From NCBI GenBank assembly GCA_025936955.1, contig JAICSL010000001.1, positions 1 to 32,774 on the forward strand: 32,774 nt of DNA, given 5' to 3'. Source of the DNA: Nitrososphaeraceae archaeon. Lineage in GTDB: Archaea > Thermoproteota > Nitrososphaeria > Nitrososphaerales > Nitrososphaeraceae. Below are positions 1 to 7,851 of the stretch, piece after piece. The stretch's first letter is position 1. Every line of letters begins with the position of its first letter. The notes under the pieces are model-generated. The model saw only the letters and a program-made list of their open reading frames with translations. It had not been told where the DNA came from and ran no database searches. The translations under genes and the position numbers were made by a program.

Positions 1-871
1 AACAAGACACTATAGGGATAGAATAATTCAGACTCGCTGCTGAATTTAATCTAACTGGCATTAGAGGCATATGATGACTGCCTCTAGTATTGCCCGCAAC
101 AAAATGAGGATCGTTGAATGCGCTGCCGGCTTCTTCTGTGGCAGGAAAATTTTTTTGAGTTCTAACAATTGCTATAGGATCATCTTTCCCTACATAGGTG
201 CCAGCGATATTGTGTAGCCTATCGGTAGAAGCAGAGACGATTTGTTCCCCATCAGAAGACAGAACAGAATGTACTACATATCTACCAGGATACATTAATG
301 CGGCTTCGAGCTCCGGCTTACTTTCCCACATTTTAAGATCTGCGATTTTGCCATTCATTACATCTAAAATTCTCATTGTTACGCCTTCTGCAAGTTTTTC
401 ATTAATGAGAAGTCCAGTATTACTGCGAGCATCAACAAATATTTTCCACAGAGGGAAGTTGAAAGCACCAGGCTCTGTCTTATCTGCTGCGAATATGCAG
501 AAGACCTCGCTTGGGCGTTCTTCCATTTCAATTTCTGCTACGCCTGGTCCCAGACCCCTTACATTTCCAGAGAAAGCGTCTTTTAGGAGATCTTGTCCTG
601 CACCATATAAACCCTGTTCTTTTGCAATTTTTGTCCCCTCGGTAAAGGCGTCCCAGGCTAATTTGTGAATAGTTTCGTTATCCGCACCATAGGAGTGGCT
701 CATGATTATATGGACATCGTCTCCCGTATAACCGATGTAATAATCTAGTAGCAAATCCCTTGCTTTTTCAGTTATAACTGAATTTACTCTTTCCACCAGT
801 TCATCGCTTGGACGTGTATGACCGCCGATTCCACCTATGTCTGCTTTTATTGCTGATACCGTTATACGCAT
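1..871 (-). CDS. fbp: Fructose-1,6-bisphosphate aldolase/phosphatase, C-terminus cut by window edge
   Basis: Bifunctional gluconeogenic enzyme of archaea: it condenses triose phosphates to fructose-1,6-bisphosphate and then dephosphorylates it. About 290 codons are present and the reading frame runs off the left edge; the family is usually 360-400 residues, so the C-terminal quarter is missing. The N-terminus (MRITVSAIKADIGGIGGHT) carries the conserved metal ligands Asp11 and His18, and an Asp-Asp pair lies at 51-52. The segment YVGKDDP near 226-232 holds the Tyr and Lys that correspond to the Schiff-base pair of the Sulfolobus enzyme (family knowledge). An ATG at 871 gives the expected start, and a TTTAAAA box lies about 26 bases upstream. 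The recognition is firm. The gene points to an autotroph that builds sugars. Confidence 0.95.
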   Translation of the reverse strand, partial: MRITVSAIKADIGGIGGHTRPSDELVERVNSVITEKARDLLLDYYIGYTGDDVHIIMSHSYGADNETIHKLAWDAFTEGTKIAKEQGLYGAGQDLLKDAFSGNVRGLGPGVAEIEMEERPSEVFCIFAADKTEPGAFNFPLWKIFVDARSNTGLLINEKLAEGVTMRILDVMNGKIADLKMWESKPELEAALMYPGRYVVHSVLSSDGEQIVSASTDRLHNIAGTYVGKDDPIAIVRTQKNFPATEEAGSAFNDPHFVAGNTRGSHHMPLMPVRLNSAASLNYSIPIVSC

Positions 872-1307
872 AGGTCAAATGCATAAATTGCTGTTTAAAA
901 TCTTTCTGATGTAACTCTAATGAACTTAACACCGAGAACATGAAGTTAATCCTTGTTGGTCCTCTTATTATCTAGCTGTAGAGGTTAATCTAGAATGAGA
1001 AGATTCAGGTTCGGGCTGAAGGCAGAATAGGCTTGTAATAGTCGACTCATCCACCGATATAATTGGTATAACCGCGTAACATCATATTGTAGAAGAATTA
1101 AAGAGTGGCAGTGTTTGGTATTTGTGAGTCCTTAAGTTAAACTATATTCAGGGATATCTAAATTCATGGTTCAGCGGAGATCTTGTTTATTATAACAATG
1201 CAAAAGTCATAGCAGTATTGTTCTTCTCTACTTAATTGATTTCAAATTTTACTGTAACAAAAACAAAAGAGAAGTTTATTTCCCCATCTTGTCATTTAAT
1301 AACCACC
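872..1307. other. Gene-free stretch, no recognised feature
   Basis: Both strands were read for small genes, tRNA-like T arms and repeats. Only very short ATG frames (11-13 codons) occur and none looks like protein. Apart from the promoter at the left end, and presumably one for the DUF309 gene at the right end, nothing is recognised. Confidence 0.5.
894..900 (-). promoter_or_regulatory. TATA-like box of the aldolase/phosphatase gene
   Basis: TTTAAAA is centred about 26 bases before the ATG at 871, the spacing expected for a leaderless archaeal transcript. Assigned by position and composition only. Confidence 0.4.
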
Positions 1308-1874
1308 GTGAAGAGATATATGATATATTTGGATAATAACTCCTATTTACCTAAGGATGCACCAACTCTTTTAAAGAGAGCAAGAGAACTATTAAGGGTA
1401 AACTCCGGAGTCATTATCAGAGACACTCGGGTCTTGAAAAAGTATATAGAGTTTGATACGAGTATCCCGGACGATGCAAGTATTACAGATATAGTCTTAG
1501 GATATCAGGCAATTGCACCTGTAACAGAATACGATCTTATAACAGAAAGGATTTTACCAAAAGCAGATGCAATAATACAATCAATAAAACTATTTAACGA
1601 TGAAAAATATTGGAGTGCTCACGAACATCTTGAATTAATATGGAAAAATTCTCAGGGAGAGGAGAAGAATTTATTGAATGGTATTATCTTGATAGCTGCA
1701 GCTTTCGTTCACGATGAAAAAGATGAATCCGAAATATGCATATCGATACTAAGTAGGGCTCTTCAGAAACTAAATCATGCTCATGGAATATATTTGAGTA
1801 TTAATATAGATAAAATCAAAGAAAGAATATCCAAAATAATTGAAAGCAGACATATAGAACGTTTTGTTATTTGA
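1308..1874 (+). CDS. DUF309 domain protein
   Basis: Conserved archaeal/bacterial protein with a C-terminal DUF309 helical domain. The hallmark run FNDEKYWSAHEHLELIWK is present, with the His-Glu-His pattern typical of the family, followed by a helical segment rich in Ile and Ala. The biochemical role of DUF309 is not established to my knowledge. The N-terminal part (RYMIYLDNNSYLPKDAP) is a thaumarchaeal-style extension. The longest frame begins at a TTG at 1236. I prefer the GTG at 1308, because the residues Arg-Tyr just before the first Met look like part of the protein; the ATG at 1320 is the alternative. The gene stands alone, and a run of six T follows 23 bases after the stop. Family call fairly sure, start uncertain. 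Confidence 0.8.
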   Translation: MKRYMIYLDNNSYLPKDAPTLLKRARELLRVNSGVIIRDTRVLKKYIEFDTSIPDDASITDIVLGYQAIAPVTEYDLITERILPKADAIIQSIKLFNDEKYWSAHEHLELIWKNSQGEEKNLLNGIILIAAAFVHDEKDESEICISILSRALQKLNHAHGIYLSINIDKIKERISKIIESRHIERFVI

Positions 1875-2286
1875 TACTTATAATTTATAATTCACTCTTT
1901 TTTCTATGGTATGTTAATATTATTTTAGATTCTCCATATTTTCGTCGATCTCTAGCAATCTAGCAAAAATTTACCTTAATCATAGAATAACCTTTTCGTA
2001 TGATATCCTTCATGAAGATAGCAACAGCGATGGGAAGGGAATCCGCCTCCTAAAATCAAATGGCAATACAGCAATTTCAGCTACATTACTAAGTTTATCA
2101 TAGCCGAGTTCCATCGTTCATGAACCACAGGTTCAAAACGAATTAATTTTACTTTGACTCAATTATGCGTGAAAGGTTTACCACAGTATCTTTAATTTGG
2201 AGTAAGTGGTCATGGAAAGGCGATTTCAAACCTCCATTATAACTACCTCCTTCGAAATATCGAATAATTATTTTTCCTTGTTGGGA
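1875..2286. other. Gene-free stretch between convergent genes
   Basis: No convincing gene. One plus-strand frame (about 1930-2105) stays open for some 60 codons but has no credible start codon and no recognisable domain. The stretch separates the DUF309 gene from the convergent winged-helix regulator. Confidence 0.4.
1896..1905 (+). terminator. Candidate U-tract terminator after DUF309 gene
   Basis: A run of six T (1898-1903) lies 23 bases after the stop codon. Archaeal termination often uses such U-rich tracts together with aCPSF1/FttA. No hairpin is evident. Weak assignment. Confidence 0.3.
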
Positions 2287-2583
2287 TTAATTTTTCTTTC
2301 GGGGGAACATTTTCTCATAAGGTTCCAAAATGCTCCTACAGAATTCTATACCTGCTTGAGTCGGCCGATATATCGTAATGATTCTTTTTCCGATTATTGT
2401 TTCACTCTTAGTGATAAGATTATTTTTTTCTATATCATCAATCATTGGCTTATGTTTTTTTAAGTTAAGCCCACAAAAACTTACCATAGAAGTCTGGTTA
2501 AGCTCGCCGTATTCTACGAGCTTCATAATGATGTCTTTAACAATATAGATCCTGTCTCGATAAGATGCTTGAGAACCAGACAT
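2287..2583 (-). CDS. Small winged-helix DNA-binding protein
   Basis: A 98-residue protein of the one-domain winged-helix type that is very common in Thaumarchaeota. The N-terminal helix (YRDRIYIVKDIIMKLVEYG) precedes a helix-turn-helix segment (LNQTSMVSFCGLNLKKHKP) and a hydrophobic wing (IIGKRIITIYRPTQAG), ending in a C-terminal helix. It is probably a transcriptional regulator. It is divergent from the PsbP-like secreted protein, and the shared 100-bp intergenic region is extremely AT-rich with an imperfect inverted repeat at 2626-2646, so regulation of itself or its neighbour is plausible but unproven. ATG start at 2583. The plus-strand frame opposite it is a shadow. Confidence 0.8.
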   Translation of the reverse strand: MSGSQASYRDRIYIVKDIIMKLVEYGELNQTSMVSFCGLNLKKHKPMIDDIEKNNLITKSETIIGKRIITIYRPTQAGIEFCRSILEPYEKMFPRKKN

Positions 2584-2625
2584 CGATCTATTATAATCAT
2601 AATTATTTATTATATTATAATAATT

Positions 2626-2646
2626 GGTTAACTATGTTAAGTAACC
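2626..2646. promoter_or_regulatory. Imperfect 21-bp inverted repeat, candidate operator
   Basis: GGTTA and TAACC arms flank a partly symmetric centre; seven of the nine outer base pairs that can be formed match. It lies between a winged-helix regulator and the PsbP-like gene, directly upstream of the latter's TATA box. The function is inferred from position. Confidence 0.35.
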
Positions 2647-2649
2647 TAT

Positions 2650-2658
2650 TATATATAA
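2650..2658 (+). promoter_or_regulatory. TATA box of the PsbP-like gene
   Basis: TATATATAA is centred about 32 bases before the ATG at 2686, which predicts a transcript start only a few bases before the coding region. Confidence 0.5.
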
Positions 2659-2685
2659 TTTGGTCAAAAGAAAGCACCTAAAATT

Positions 2686-3378
2686 ATGCCGTCGCAGAAA
2701 AGTAGTTTATTGTGCGGATCTCTAGATTTTAGCATGTTTTCATGCTTGATGATAACACTATTGACAATCACTGTGTTCCCTCAACTTGTGGCAGCTCAAA
2801 CTTTAATGCCCGAACAGATGAATTTTGCAACTTATGATAATCCTGAATTTGGAATAACAATACAGTATCCATTATTGTGGTATAAAATTGTCAAGGAAAA
2901 TTACTATTCTGATAATGATGATAACGGTTTCATTATCTTATTTCAAATAAAACCCTTGAAAGTAGCGGGAAACGATGAAATCGGAGTATCAATATTATCT
3001 CACAGACTAGATACTCCGAAAAATTTCCTGAATCAATTTCAAATTCTTGATGGCATTATTTCTCAAAGAGCTTTACTCAAGGGTTTTACTATAACCCATT
3101 TTACATCTTTGTTAACCAAGAAATTGCCGGAATTCGTTTATGTGAAGGGTGAATCCGGCGAAACTACCATTGGTGCAGATAATAACACTGCCCAAAAAAT
3201 TGTTTACACCTATAGGGATCAAAGAGAACATCTAAAAGTAATGGAAATCTTGGTCGTTAATGGTAGGCAAGGATACGTGATTAGATATGCACAAGATACG
3301 ACGAAATTTTCTGATAGCTTACCATTAGTAAAAAAAATGCTTGACTCATTTAGAATGTATAATTCTACTCATCGATGA
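2686..3378 (+). CDS. Secreted PsbP-like protein
   Basis: A 230-residue exported protein. A hydrophobic signal segment (about residues 17-36) ends with LVAAQ, a plausible signal-peptidase site near residue 38. The mature part starts with FATYDNPEFGITIQYPLLW, the typical opening of the PsbP/PsbP-like fold as found in many thaumarchaeal surface proteins. The rest is predicted beta/alpha with no enzyme motif. Cysteines occur only in the leader region. The role in archaea is unknown; a periplasm-side or cell-surface binding role is only a guess. ATG start at 2686 with a well-placed TATA box. Divergent from the winged-helix regulator. Confidence 0.8.
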   Translation: MPSQKSSLLCGSLDFSMFSCLMITLLTITVFPQLVAAQTLMPEQMNFATYDNPEFGITIQYPLLWYKIVKENYYSDNDDNGFIILFQIKPLKVAGNDEIGVSILSHRLDTPKNFLNQFQILDGIISQRALLKGFTITHFTSLLTKKLPEFVYVKGESGETTIGADNNTAQKIVYTYRDQREHLKVMEILVVNGRQGYVIRYAQDTTKFSDSLPLVKKMLDSFRMYNSTHR

Positions 3379-3472
3379 GAAAATTAATTTCCAACTACGC
3401 CTCCAGCGACACCCCAGTTTGTTAGGTTTATCCTGAAGACATTTTCCTAGAATTTATATTTTTGAATTGCAA

Positions 3473-3671
3473 ATGGATTGGGACCAACTTTTTGAATTAC
3501 ATATTCAAGGGATATAATAATTGATGCCATACGTGCAAAGTTAGCAATATATGACTTCGAAGTAAAGCCTAAAGAATTTGATAAAGCAAATAGTCAAATT
3601 ATTAAAAAGGCAGTTAAATTGATATTCCTAAAATTCCACTTGATACAACCGTAATTAGGATGAACAAGTGA
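3473..3671 (+). pseudogene. Small gene broken by two frame changes, directly before the flippase
   Basis: Three consecutive segments in three frames read as one protein: ATG at 3473 opens MDWDQLFELHIQ; the frame must move at the GGG near 3509-3511 to continue IIIDAIRAKLAIYDFEVK and a helical Lys-rich stretch; it must move again near 3618-3620 to finish DIPKIPLDTTVIRMNK with a stop at 3669-3671. Both moves correspond to loss of one base. The combined product would be about 65 residues. No family is recognised. The stop lies 11 bases before the flippase ATG, so the intact gene would head that transcription unit. Either a decaying gene or two sequencing indels. Confidence 0.5.
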
Positions 3672-3682
3672 AATGGTAAAAT

Positions 3683-5197
3683 ATGAGTAATAATATCAGA
3701 TTAGGCTATTCTGGTATCATATCTTTTGGATCAAGGGTTTCAAGTCTTTTTACAGGGTTAATTTTTATTACGCTAGTAACGAGGCACCTTACCCAATCTG
3801 ATTTTGGATTATGGCAATTGATCCTTAGTATAATTTCGTACTCGGTCTATCCTAATGTGATTGTTGATTATTGGGCAGTACGAGATATCGCTAGAGGGGA
3901 AAAGCATGCGAAAACGGCCATCCTGTTTGGATTAATCCTTTCTGTAGGTGGTATAGGTCTGTACTTGGTTATTTCATTTTTGTCGGCCCCAAAAGTAGGA
4001 GAACAGTATATTTTTTTTATAATTGCATTAGCACAGGTGCCATTATCGTACCTATCCATTACCTTGCAGACGCTTTCTCAGGCAGCCAGGCCGCAATCTG
4101 TAGGAATAGCGTTTATGATATTTGAAATAATCAAAGTCGTAATAGCCATAATGTCTTTTTATACCGTTGGTATAACTCTTAGTGTCGCAATATTAGCAGT
4201 TTTAGGAGCATTGGTCGCTCAATGCGCAGTGCTTCTGATCATGCTCCCGAGGGAACTATATAAACGAAGCTTCGACAAACAAGTGGTTAAGCGATGGTTA
4301 AAAATAGCCTGGCTTCCTTGCTTTGTAACTGTCTCTGGTTATATTGGGACAATAGACAGCCTAGTAGTAACAATGATAACTGGGTCTACCCTTGCATTAG
4401 CAAATTATAGGGCAGCGTATGTTATTGCCGCCTTAATCTCTCACGCCGGGGCCTTCACTTTTGCATTGTACCCGAAGTTGATAGGTGGAGCAGGACTGGG
4501 AGAATCAAGATATGTTACAAAATTAATGATGCTATTTAGTATTCCAATGTCCGCTGGGCTTTTTATCTTATCCATACCACTATTATCTGTATTGGGAACA
4601 AGTTACAAGGAGGCATACATTGTACTGTGGCTTGCAATACCGGTAGTTATTAATATAACGATCAATCAACTCTTCGATTCTATTCTGACTGGTGCTGAAA
4701 AAGTAGATGTAATAAAATCATCTTTCAGAGGCTATATGAAAAGCAGGCTCTTCACTGTACCGGAAATAAGTCTTTTCGCTGGGCTTATTTCAATTGTCAC
4801 AATTAGTATAAGTTCCTATTGGCTAACTTTGATCCATGCTTCTTACATAATCATTTCAATCACATGGGCTGTAATTGTTCTGATTATATCTCTTCCAGGT
4901 ATATTCATAAAGTGGAAAATGATGCAGAAGTCAAATATCACATTCGAATGTCCTTGGAAAAATATAGGAATATATGGGTTAGCTTCAATTGTGATGTCCC
5001 TTGGATTGTTAGCCGGAGGGGCCTATAACTTTAAGCATTTCTCTACTTTCGATTTGGTGGCTAAAATAATGGGCTACACAGCATTGGCAGTGTCGATATA
5101 TACTCCTATTGTTTTTGTTCTTGACAAGGAATTTAGAGTAATGACGTATAAATCGATCGAAATATTGAAAGAATTACGGAACAGTGGTTCAAGATAA
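3683..5197 (+). CDS. Polysaccharide flippase (Wzx/MATE-like, MOP superfamily)
   Basis: A 504-residue integral membrane protein with about 12-14 hydrophobic segments. The opening (SGIISFGSRVSSLFTGLIFITLVTR, then LTQSDFGLWQ) is the standard N-terminus of polysaccharide biosynthesis / oligosaccharide flippases, which move lipid-linked glycans across the membrane. No enzyme motif is expected. It is convergent with a family 2 glycosyltransferase only 26 bases away, consistent with a cell-surface glycan role. ATG start at 3683. The broken small gene at 3473-3671 precedes it closely. Confidence 0.88.
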   Translation: MSNNIRLGYSGIISFGSRVSSLFTGLIFITLVTRHLTQSDFGLWQLILSIISYSVYPNVIVDYWAVRDIARGEKHAKTAILFGLILSVGGIGLYLVISFLSAPKVGEQYIFFIIALAQVPLSYLSITLQTLSQAARPQSVGIAFMIFEIIKVVIAIMSFYTVGITLSVAILAVLGALVAQCAVLLIMLPRELYKRSFDKQVVKRWLKIAWLPCFVTVSGYIGTIDSLVVTMITGSTLALANYRAAYVIAALISHAGAFTFALYPKLIGGAGLGESRYVTKLMMLFSIPMSAGLFILSIPLLSVLGTSYKEAYIVLWLAIPVVINITINQLFDSILTGAEKVDVIKSSFRGYMKSRLFTVPEISLFAGLISIVTISISSYWLTLIHASYIIISITWAVIVLIISLPGIFIKWKMMQKSNITFECPWKNIGIYGLASIVMSLGLLAGGAYNFKHFSTFDLVAKIMGYTALAVSIYTPIVFVLDKEFRVMTYKSIEILKELRNSGSR

Positions 5198-5223
5198 ACA
5201 ACTGCAACTGCTAACAATTATTC

Positions 5224-5994
5224 TTAAATTATCCCTATATATGATAGTACAAACCATATTTTGGTTCTAAATGCTATGTAGGTCTCTCTTAAAGTTCCTC
5301 TAATGAGCATATTCCAAACAACGTCTTTGAATGAAAGCATTTTATATTTTCTATAGATGTGACCTTCTTCTATCTGTTGTTTTTTTGGAACGTATCGGGC
5401 TACAGGGCTGATTACCGTTCCGGTTCTACGATAAACATTCGTCTCAAATTTAGGAAAATGATCTACTAAATAGTTTTCTACTTTGAGCCATTTCAAACCG
5501 TTTTGATCAAAATAGAATTTAGTTGCCGCGTCTTCGCCGTGCGGTTGATTTAACTTTAGATCCAATAAATGTTGTCTCTTTAGTAAAGTCTGTCCAAATA
5601 CTCCGTATTTCACTTTGGTCAAATTTTGTAATCTATCTATCCTATAATGTTCTAGCCTACAACTTTCAACTGCGTCAGCATCGTACATGTATTTCGATAT
5701 TTCTTTGAACCAACCAGTCTTAAGTACAATGTCTGAATCAATTACTGCTATCCACAGAGTCTTGGCTATGTTAAATCCAAATTGAGTTGCCTCTCCGAGG
5801 TTAAATTCAGGTCTCTTATAAATTTCAACATTGTTATATTGTGAGGCAATCTCCAAAGTATTATCAGTCGAACCACCATCGACCATGATAACCTTACGTA
5901 CGGGTATCTCTCTAAATACAGAGTCCAAACATGCAGCTAATAAATCCGAAGAGTTTCTGGTTCGAATAACAACATCTATTTTATCCTCATACAT
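5224..5994 (-). CDS. Family 2 glycosyltransferase
   Basis: GT-A fold transferase, about 256 residues from the chosen start. The nucleotide-sugar binding opening (DKIDVVIRTRNSSDLLAACL) and MVDGGSTDNTLEI are followed by the metal-binding DSD in AVIDSDIVL. It probably transfers a sugar during surface glycan or glycoprotein synthesis, with donor and acceptor unknown. The longest frame starts at 6063, but I choose the ATG at 5994 because the extra 23 residues look unrelated to the family and a TATTAAAT box at 6021-6028 lies 30 bases upstream of 5994. Basic residues near the C-terminus may aid membrane association. Convergent with the flippase. Confidence 0.88.
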   Translation of the reverse strand: MYEDKIDVVIRTRNSSDLLAACLDSVFREIPVRKVIMVDGGSTDNTLEIASQYNNVEIYKRPEFNLGEATQFGFNIAKTLWIAVIDSDIVLKTGWFKEISKYMYDADAVESCRLEHYRIDRLQNLTKVKYGVFGQTLLKRQHLLDLKLNQPHGEDAATKFYFDQNGLKWLKVENYLVDHFPKFETNVYRRTGTVISPVARYVPKKQQIEEGHIYRKYKMLSFKDVVWNMLIRGTLRETYIAFRTKIWFVLSYIGII

Positions 5995-6063
5995 ACAATT
6001 AAAATGACATGGCAACACTAATTTAATAGTTAATATATTATAGCATGATTTTACATAAAGCAT

Positions 6064-6373
6064 TTTGAAAAGAAAACAATTAAACTCGATCTAAAGAAAG
6101 TTAGGAGATTACACTCAATTTGATAAACGTAAGATTGAAAAATCAGTAATATGATAAAATCTATTAATTTTAAGCTCTGTAAGGGACATGAGAGCTGCGA
6201 TCCTACCATCAAGGTGCAAGGAAATAAGAATTGTATAGAAACGTAGAGTTACTGAGAAAATAATAAGGATCTATCGATTGTTTGACACTTTGCTCCAGTT
6301 CGATTCTTTTGTAATCTCATAATTTCTTATTGCTTTTCGATAAAAGCAACTTAGCCCCGGTTAACTATTCTAG
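6064..6373. other. Gene-free stretch
   Basis: Only very short frames are present, such as a 16-codon ATG frame at 6188. The only feature is the hairpin at 6330-6349. The left part probably holds the promoter region of the glycosyltransferase. Confidence 0.4.
6330..6349 (-). terminator. Perfect hairpin after the 53-aa membrane protein gene
   Basis: An 8-bp perfect inverted repeat with a 4-base loop (TTGCTTTT, CGAT, AAAAGCAA) lies 24 bases past the stop of the small minus-strand gene. It could be a transcript-end or stabilising hairpin. Archaeal terminators are usually U-tracts, so this is tentative. Confidence 0.3.
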
Positions 6374-6535
6374 TCATAACGACAAATGCAGCAAAGTAGA
6401 CACCTCTGTCGGTTCAATCATTATAGTCATTTTTGGATGTGGAATGGCAGTCAGCCATATCAACATTGTCGGAACTGCTGCACAAACGATTACAGTTAGT
6501 ATTATTAGCCAAAAAGCAGTCATCTTTTCAACCAT
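6374..6535 (-). CDS. Small single-span membrane protein (53 aa)
   Basis: Unrecognised. It starts MVEKMTAFWLIILTVIVCAA and continues with VPTMLIWLTAIPHPK, one strong transmembrane segment (about residues 7-29), then a short polar tail containing MIEPTEVST. Composition and codon use look like a real membrane protein. An ATTTATAA box at 6559-6566 is centred 27 bases before the ATG, the ideal spacing for a leaderless transcript. A longer plus-strand frame (6330-6680, TTG start) covers the same region, but its product is less protein-like and I treat it as the shadow. Small membrane proteins are often missed in annotation. The function cannot be stated. Confidence 0.6.
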   Translation of the reverse strand: MVEKMTAFWLIILTVIVCAAVPTMLIWLTAIPHPKMTIMIEPTEVSTLLHLSL

Positions 6536-6558
6536 AGTTTATCAATTTGTATTTGGGG

Positions 6559-6566
6559 TTATAAAT
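6559..6566 (-). promoter_or_regulatory. TATA box of the 53-aa membrane protein gene
   Basis: Read on the minus strand it is ATTTATAA, centred 27 bases upstream of the ATG at 6535. Confidence 0.5.
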
Positions 6567-6691
6567 ATTAAAACCTCCGATCCATCTATTTTTATTCTAC
6601 ATCAAAAAAATACCATTATGGGTTATCACTATTTTAAAATCTTTTTGACAGTTACTTTTATTCTGGCATCTATCATTTAACTAAATAAGAT

Positions 6692-6698
6692 TATAAAT
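6692..6698 (+). promoter_or_regulatory. TATA box of the sucCD operon
   Basis: TATAAAT is centred about 33 bases before the sucC ATG, predicting a leader of only a few bases. Confidence 0.5.
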
Positions 6699-6727
6699 AG
6701 CGTATTGAGGAAATTTATTAACTTGCA

Positions 6728-7846
6728 ATGAGGCTATTAGAATATCAAGGAAAAGAATTATTTGATAAGTATGGAATAAGAATTCCAAAAGCAATTTTAG
6801 TTACAAAATTACAAGAGGCAGAAGAGGCAGCTGCAAAATTAGGCTATCCCGTTGTCCTGAAGGCACAACTTACAGTTGGAGGAAGAGGTAAAGCAGGTGC
6901 TATTTTAAAATGCAAAACTGCAACTGACGTTGAAATCAATTTTAACCAACTTATCAGCAAAGAAATAAAGGGTGAGTTACCTAGGGGTATTTTAGTAGAA
7001 GAATTAGCTAATATCGAAAAAGAGTTATACCTGTCATTATTTCTGGACAGGACTAAAAGATGTTATTCCTTAATTGTATCAGCTGATGGGGGCGTAGACA
7101 TTGAAAAAGTAGGAAAAAAGGTGATCATCGATCTTCCCCTTGATGGTCTCTCTGATCTAGCTGCTGAGGAGATAGCCCGCAAAATAGGACTTTCAAGTAA
7201 TACTGCCGTTTCTTTTATTGATTTTTCTACGAAGCTTTCGGAATTAGTAAAAGGTGAAGAAGCGGAATTAGCTGAGGTAAATCCCTTGGCAGTTTTGCAT
7301 GACGGTTCAATTATGGCCCTCGATGCAAAGGTCATAATAGATAATAATGCTCTATTTAGACATCCTGACTTAAAGAAGTACGAGCAGATTTCACAATTAG
7401 AGATGCAAGCAGAGAAGAATGGCTTTTCACTAGTCGAATTGAATGGAAATATCGCAATAATTGGAAATGGTGCAGGGTTGGTCATGTCCACGCTCGATAT
7501 GGTATCGGACGCTGGAGGAAATGCAGGTTGTTTCCTTGACTTTGGAGGCAGGGCAACAACAGAAACCATTTATGAAGCTTTGAAGGTTATAAGCGAAATA
7601 AAAAAAATCAATATCATATTTGTAAATTTGTTTGGAGGCATAGTTAGAACTAATCTAGTCGCACAAGCAATCCTTGACGCATATCAACACAACCTGATTG
7701 ATACTCCGCTTTTCGCAAGGATCTCTGGAGCTGAATCCGATAAAGCAAAAGAAATGCTAAGGGGTACGAAGGCAAAATTGTATGATACCGTGGAAGATGC
7801 AATAATAGGATTAAGTCAAACCATATCAATAATGAAGGAGAAGTGA
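6728..7846 (+). CDS. sucC: Succinyl-CoA ligase (ADP-forming), beta subunit
   Basis: Interconverts succinyl-CoA and succinate with nucleotide phosphorylation, together with SucD. The ATP-grasp half starts MRLLEYQGKELFDKYGIRIP and has AQLTVGGRGKAGAI for nucleotide binding and AELAEVNPLAVL for the metal-binding strand. The CoA-ligase half contains NGAGLVMSTLDMVSDAGGNAGCFLDFGG (quoted in part: NGAGLVMSTLDMV, DAGGNAGCFLDFGG). Length 372 is slightly short of the usual 385-390. ATG start, first gene of a two-gene operon; the sucD ATG follows 5 bases after the stop. The role may be in the TCA reactions that feed biosynthesis or around the succinyl-CoA steps of the 3-hydroxypropionate/4-hydroxybutyrate cycle (inference). 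Confidence 0.95.
   Translation: MRLLEYQGKELFDKYGIRIPKAILVTKLQEAEEAAAKLGYPVVLKAQLTVGGRGKAGAILKCKTATDVEINFNQLISKEIKGELPRGILVEELANIEKELYLSLFLDRTKRCYSLIVSADGGVDIEKVGKKVIIDLPLDGLSDLAAEEIARKIGLSSNTAVSFIDFSTKLSELVKGEEAELAEVNPLAVLHDGSIMALDAKVIIDNNALFRHPDLKKYEQISQLEMQAEKNGFSLVELNGNIAIIGNGAGLVMSTLDMVSDAGGNAGCFLDFGGRATTETIYEALKVISEIKKINIIFVNLFGGIVRTNLVAQAILDAYQHNLIDTPLFARISGAESDKAKEMLRGTKAKLYDTVEDAIIGLSQTISIMKEK
7834..7840 (+). promoter_or_regulatory. Ribosome binding site for sucD
   Basis: GAAGGAG ends 11 bases before the ATG at 7852 and only 2 bases before the alternative GTG at 7843. It therefore supports the ATG and shows that internal operon genes here use Shine-Dalgarno initiation. Confidence 0.5.
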
Positions 7847-7851
7847 ACACA

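Noticed and set aside
198..668. 156-codon plus-strand frame
   Set aside because: Antisense to the aldolase/phosphatase, whose translation matches the family along its whole length.
2206..2463. 85-codon plus-strand frame
   Set aside because: Shadow of the winged-helix gene on the other strand; Phe-rich without a recognisable domain.
6188..6238. MRAAILP-type opening resembling a zinc alcohol dehydrogenase N-terminus
   Set aside because: It stops after 16 codons and the downstream frames do not continue the family pattern.
6330..6680. 116-codon plus-strand frame starting with TTG
   Set aside because: The opposite strand holds a better-composed membrane protein with an ATG and a correctly spaced TATA box. 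The plus product has no domain and irregular composition.
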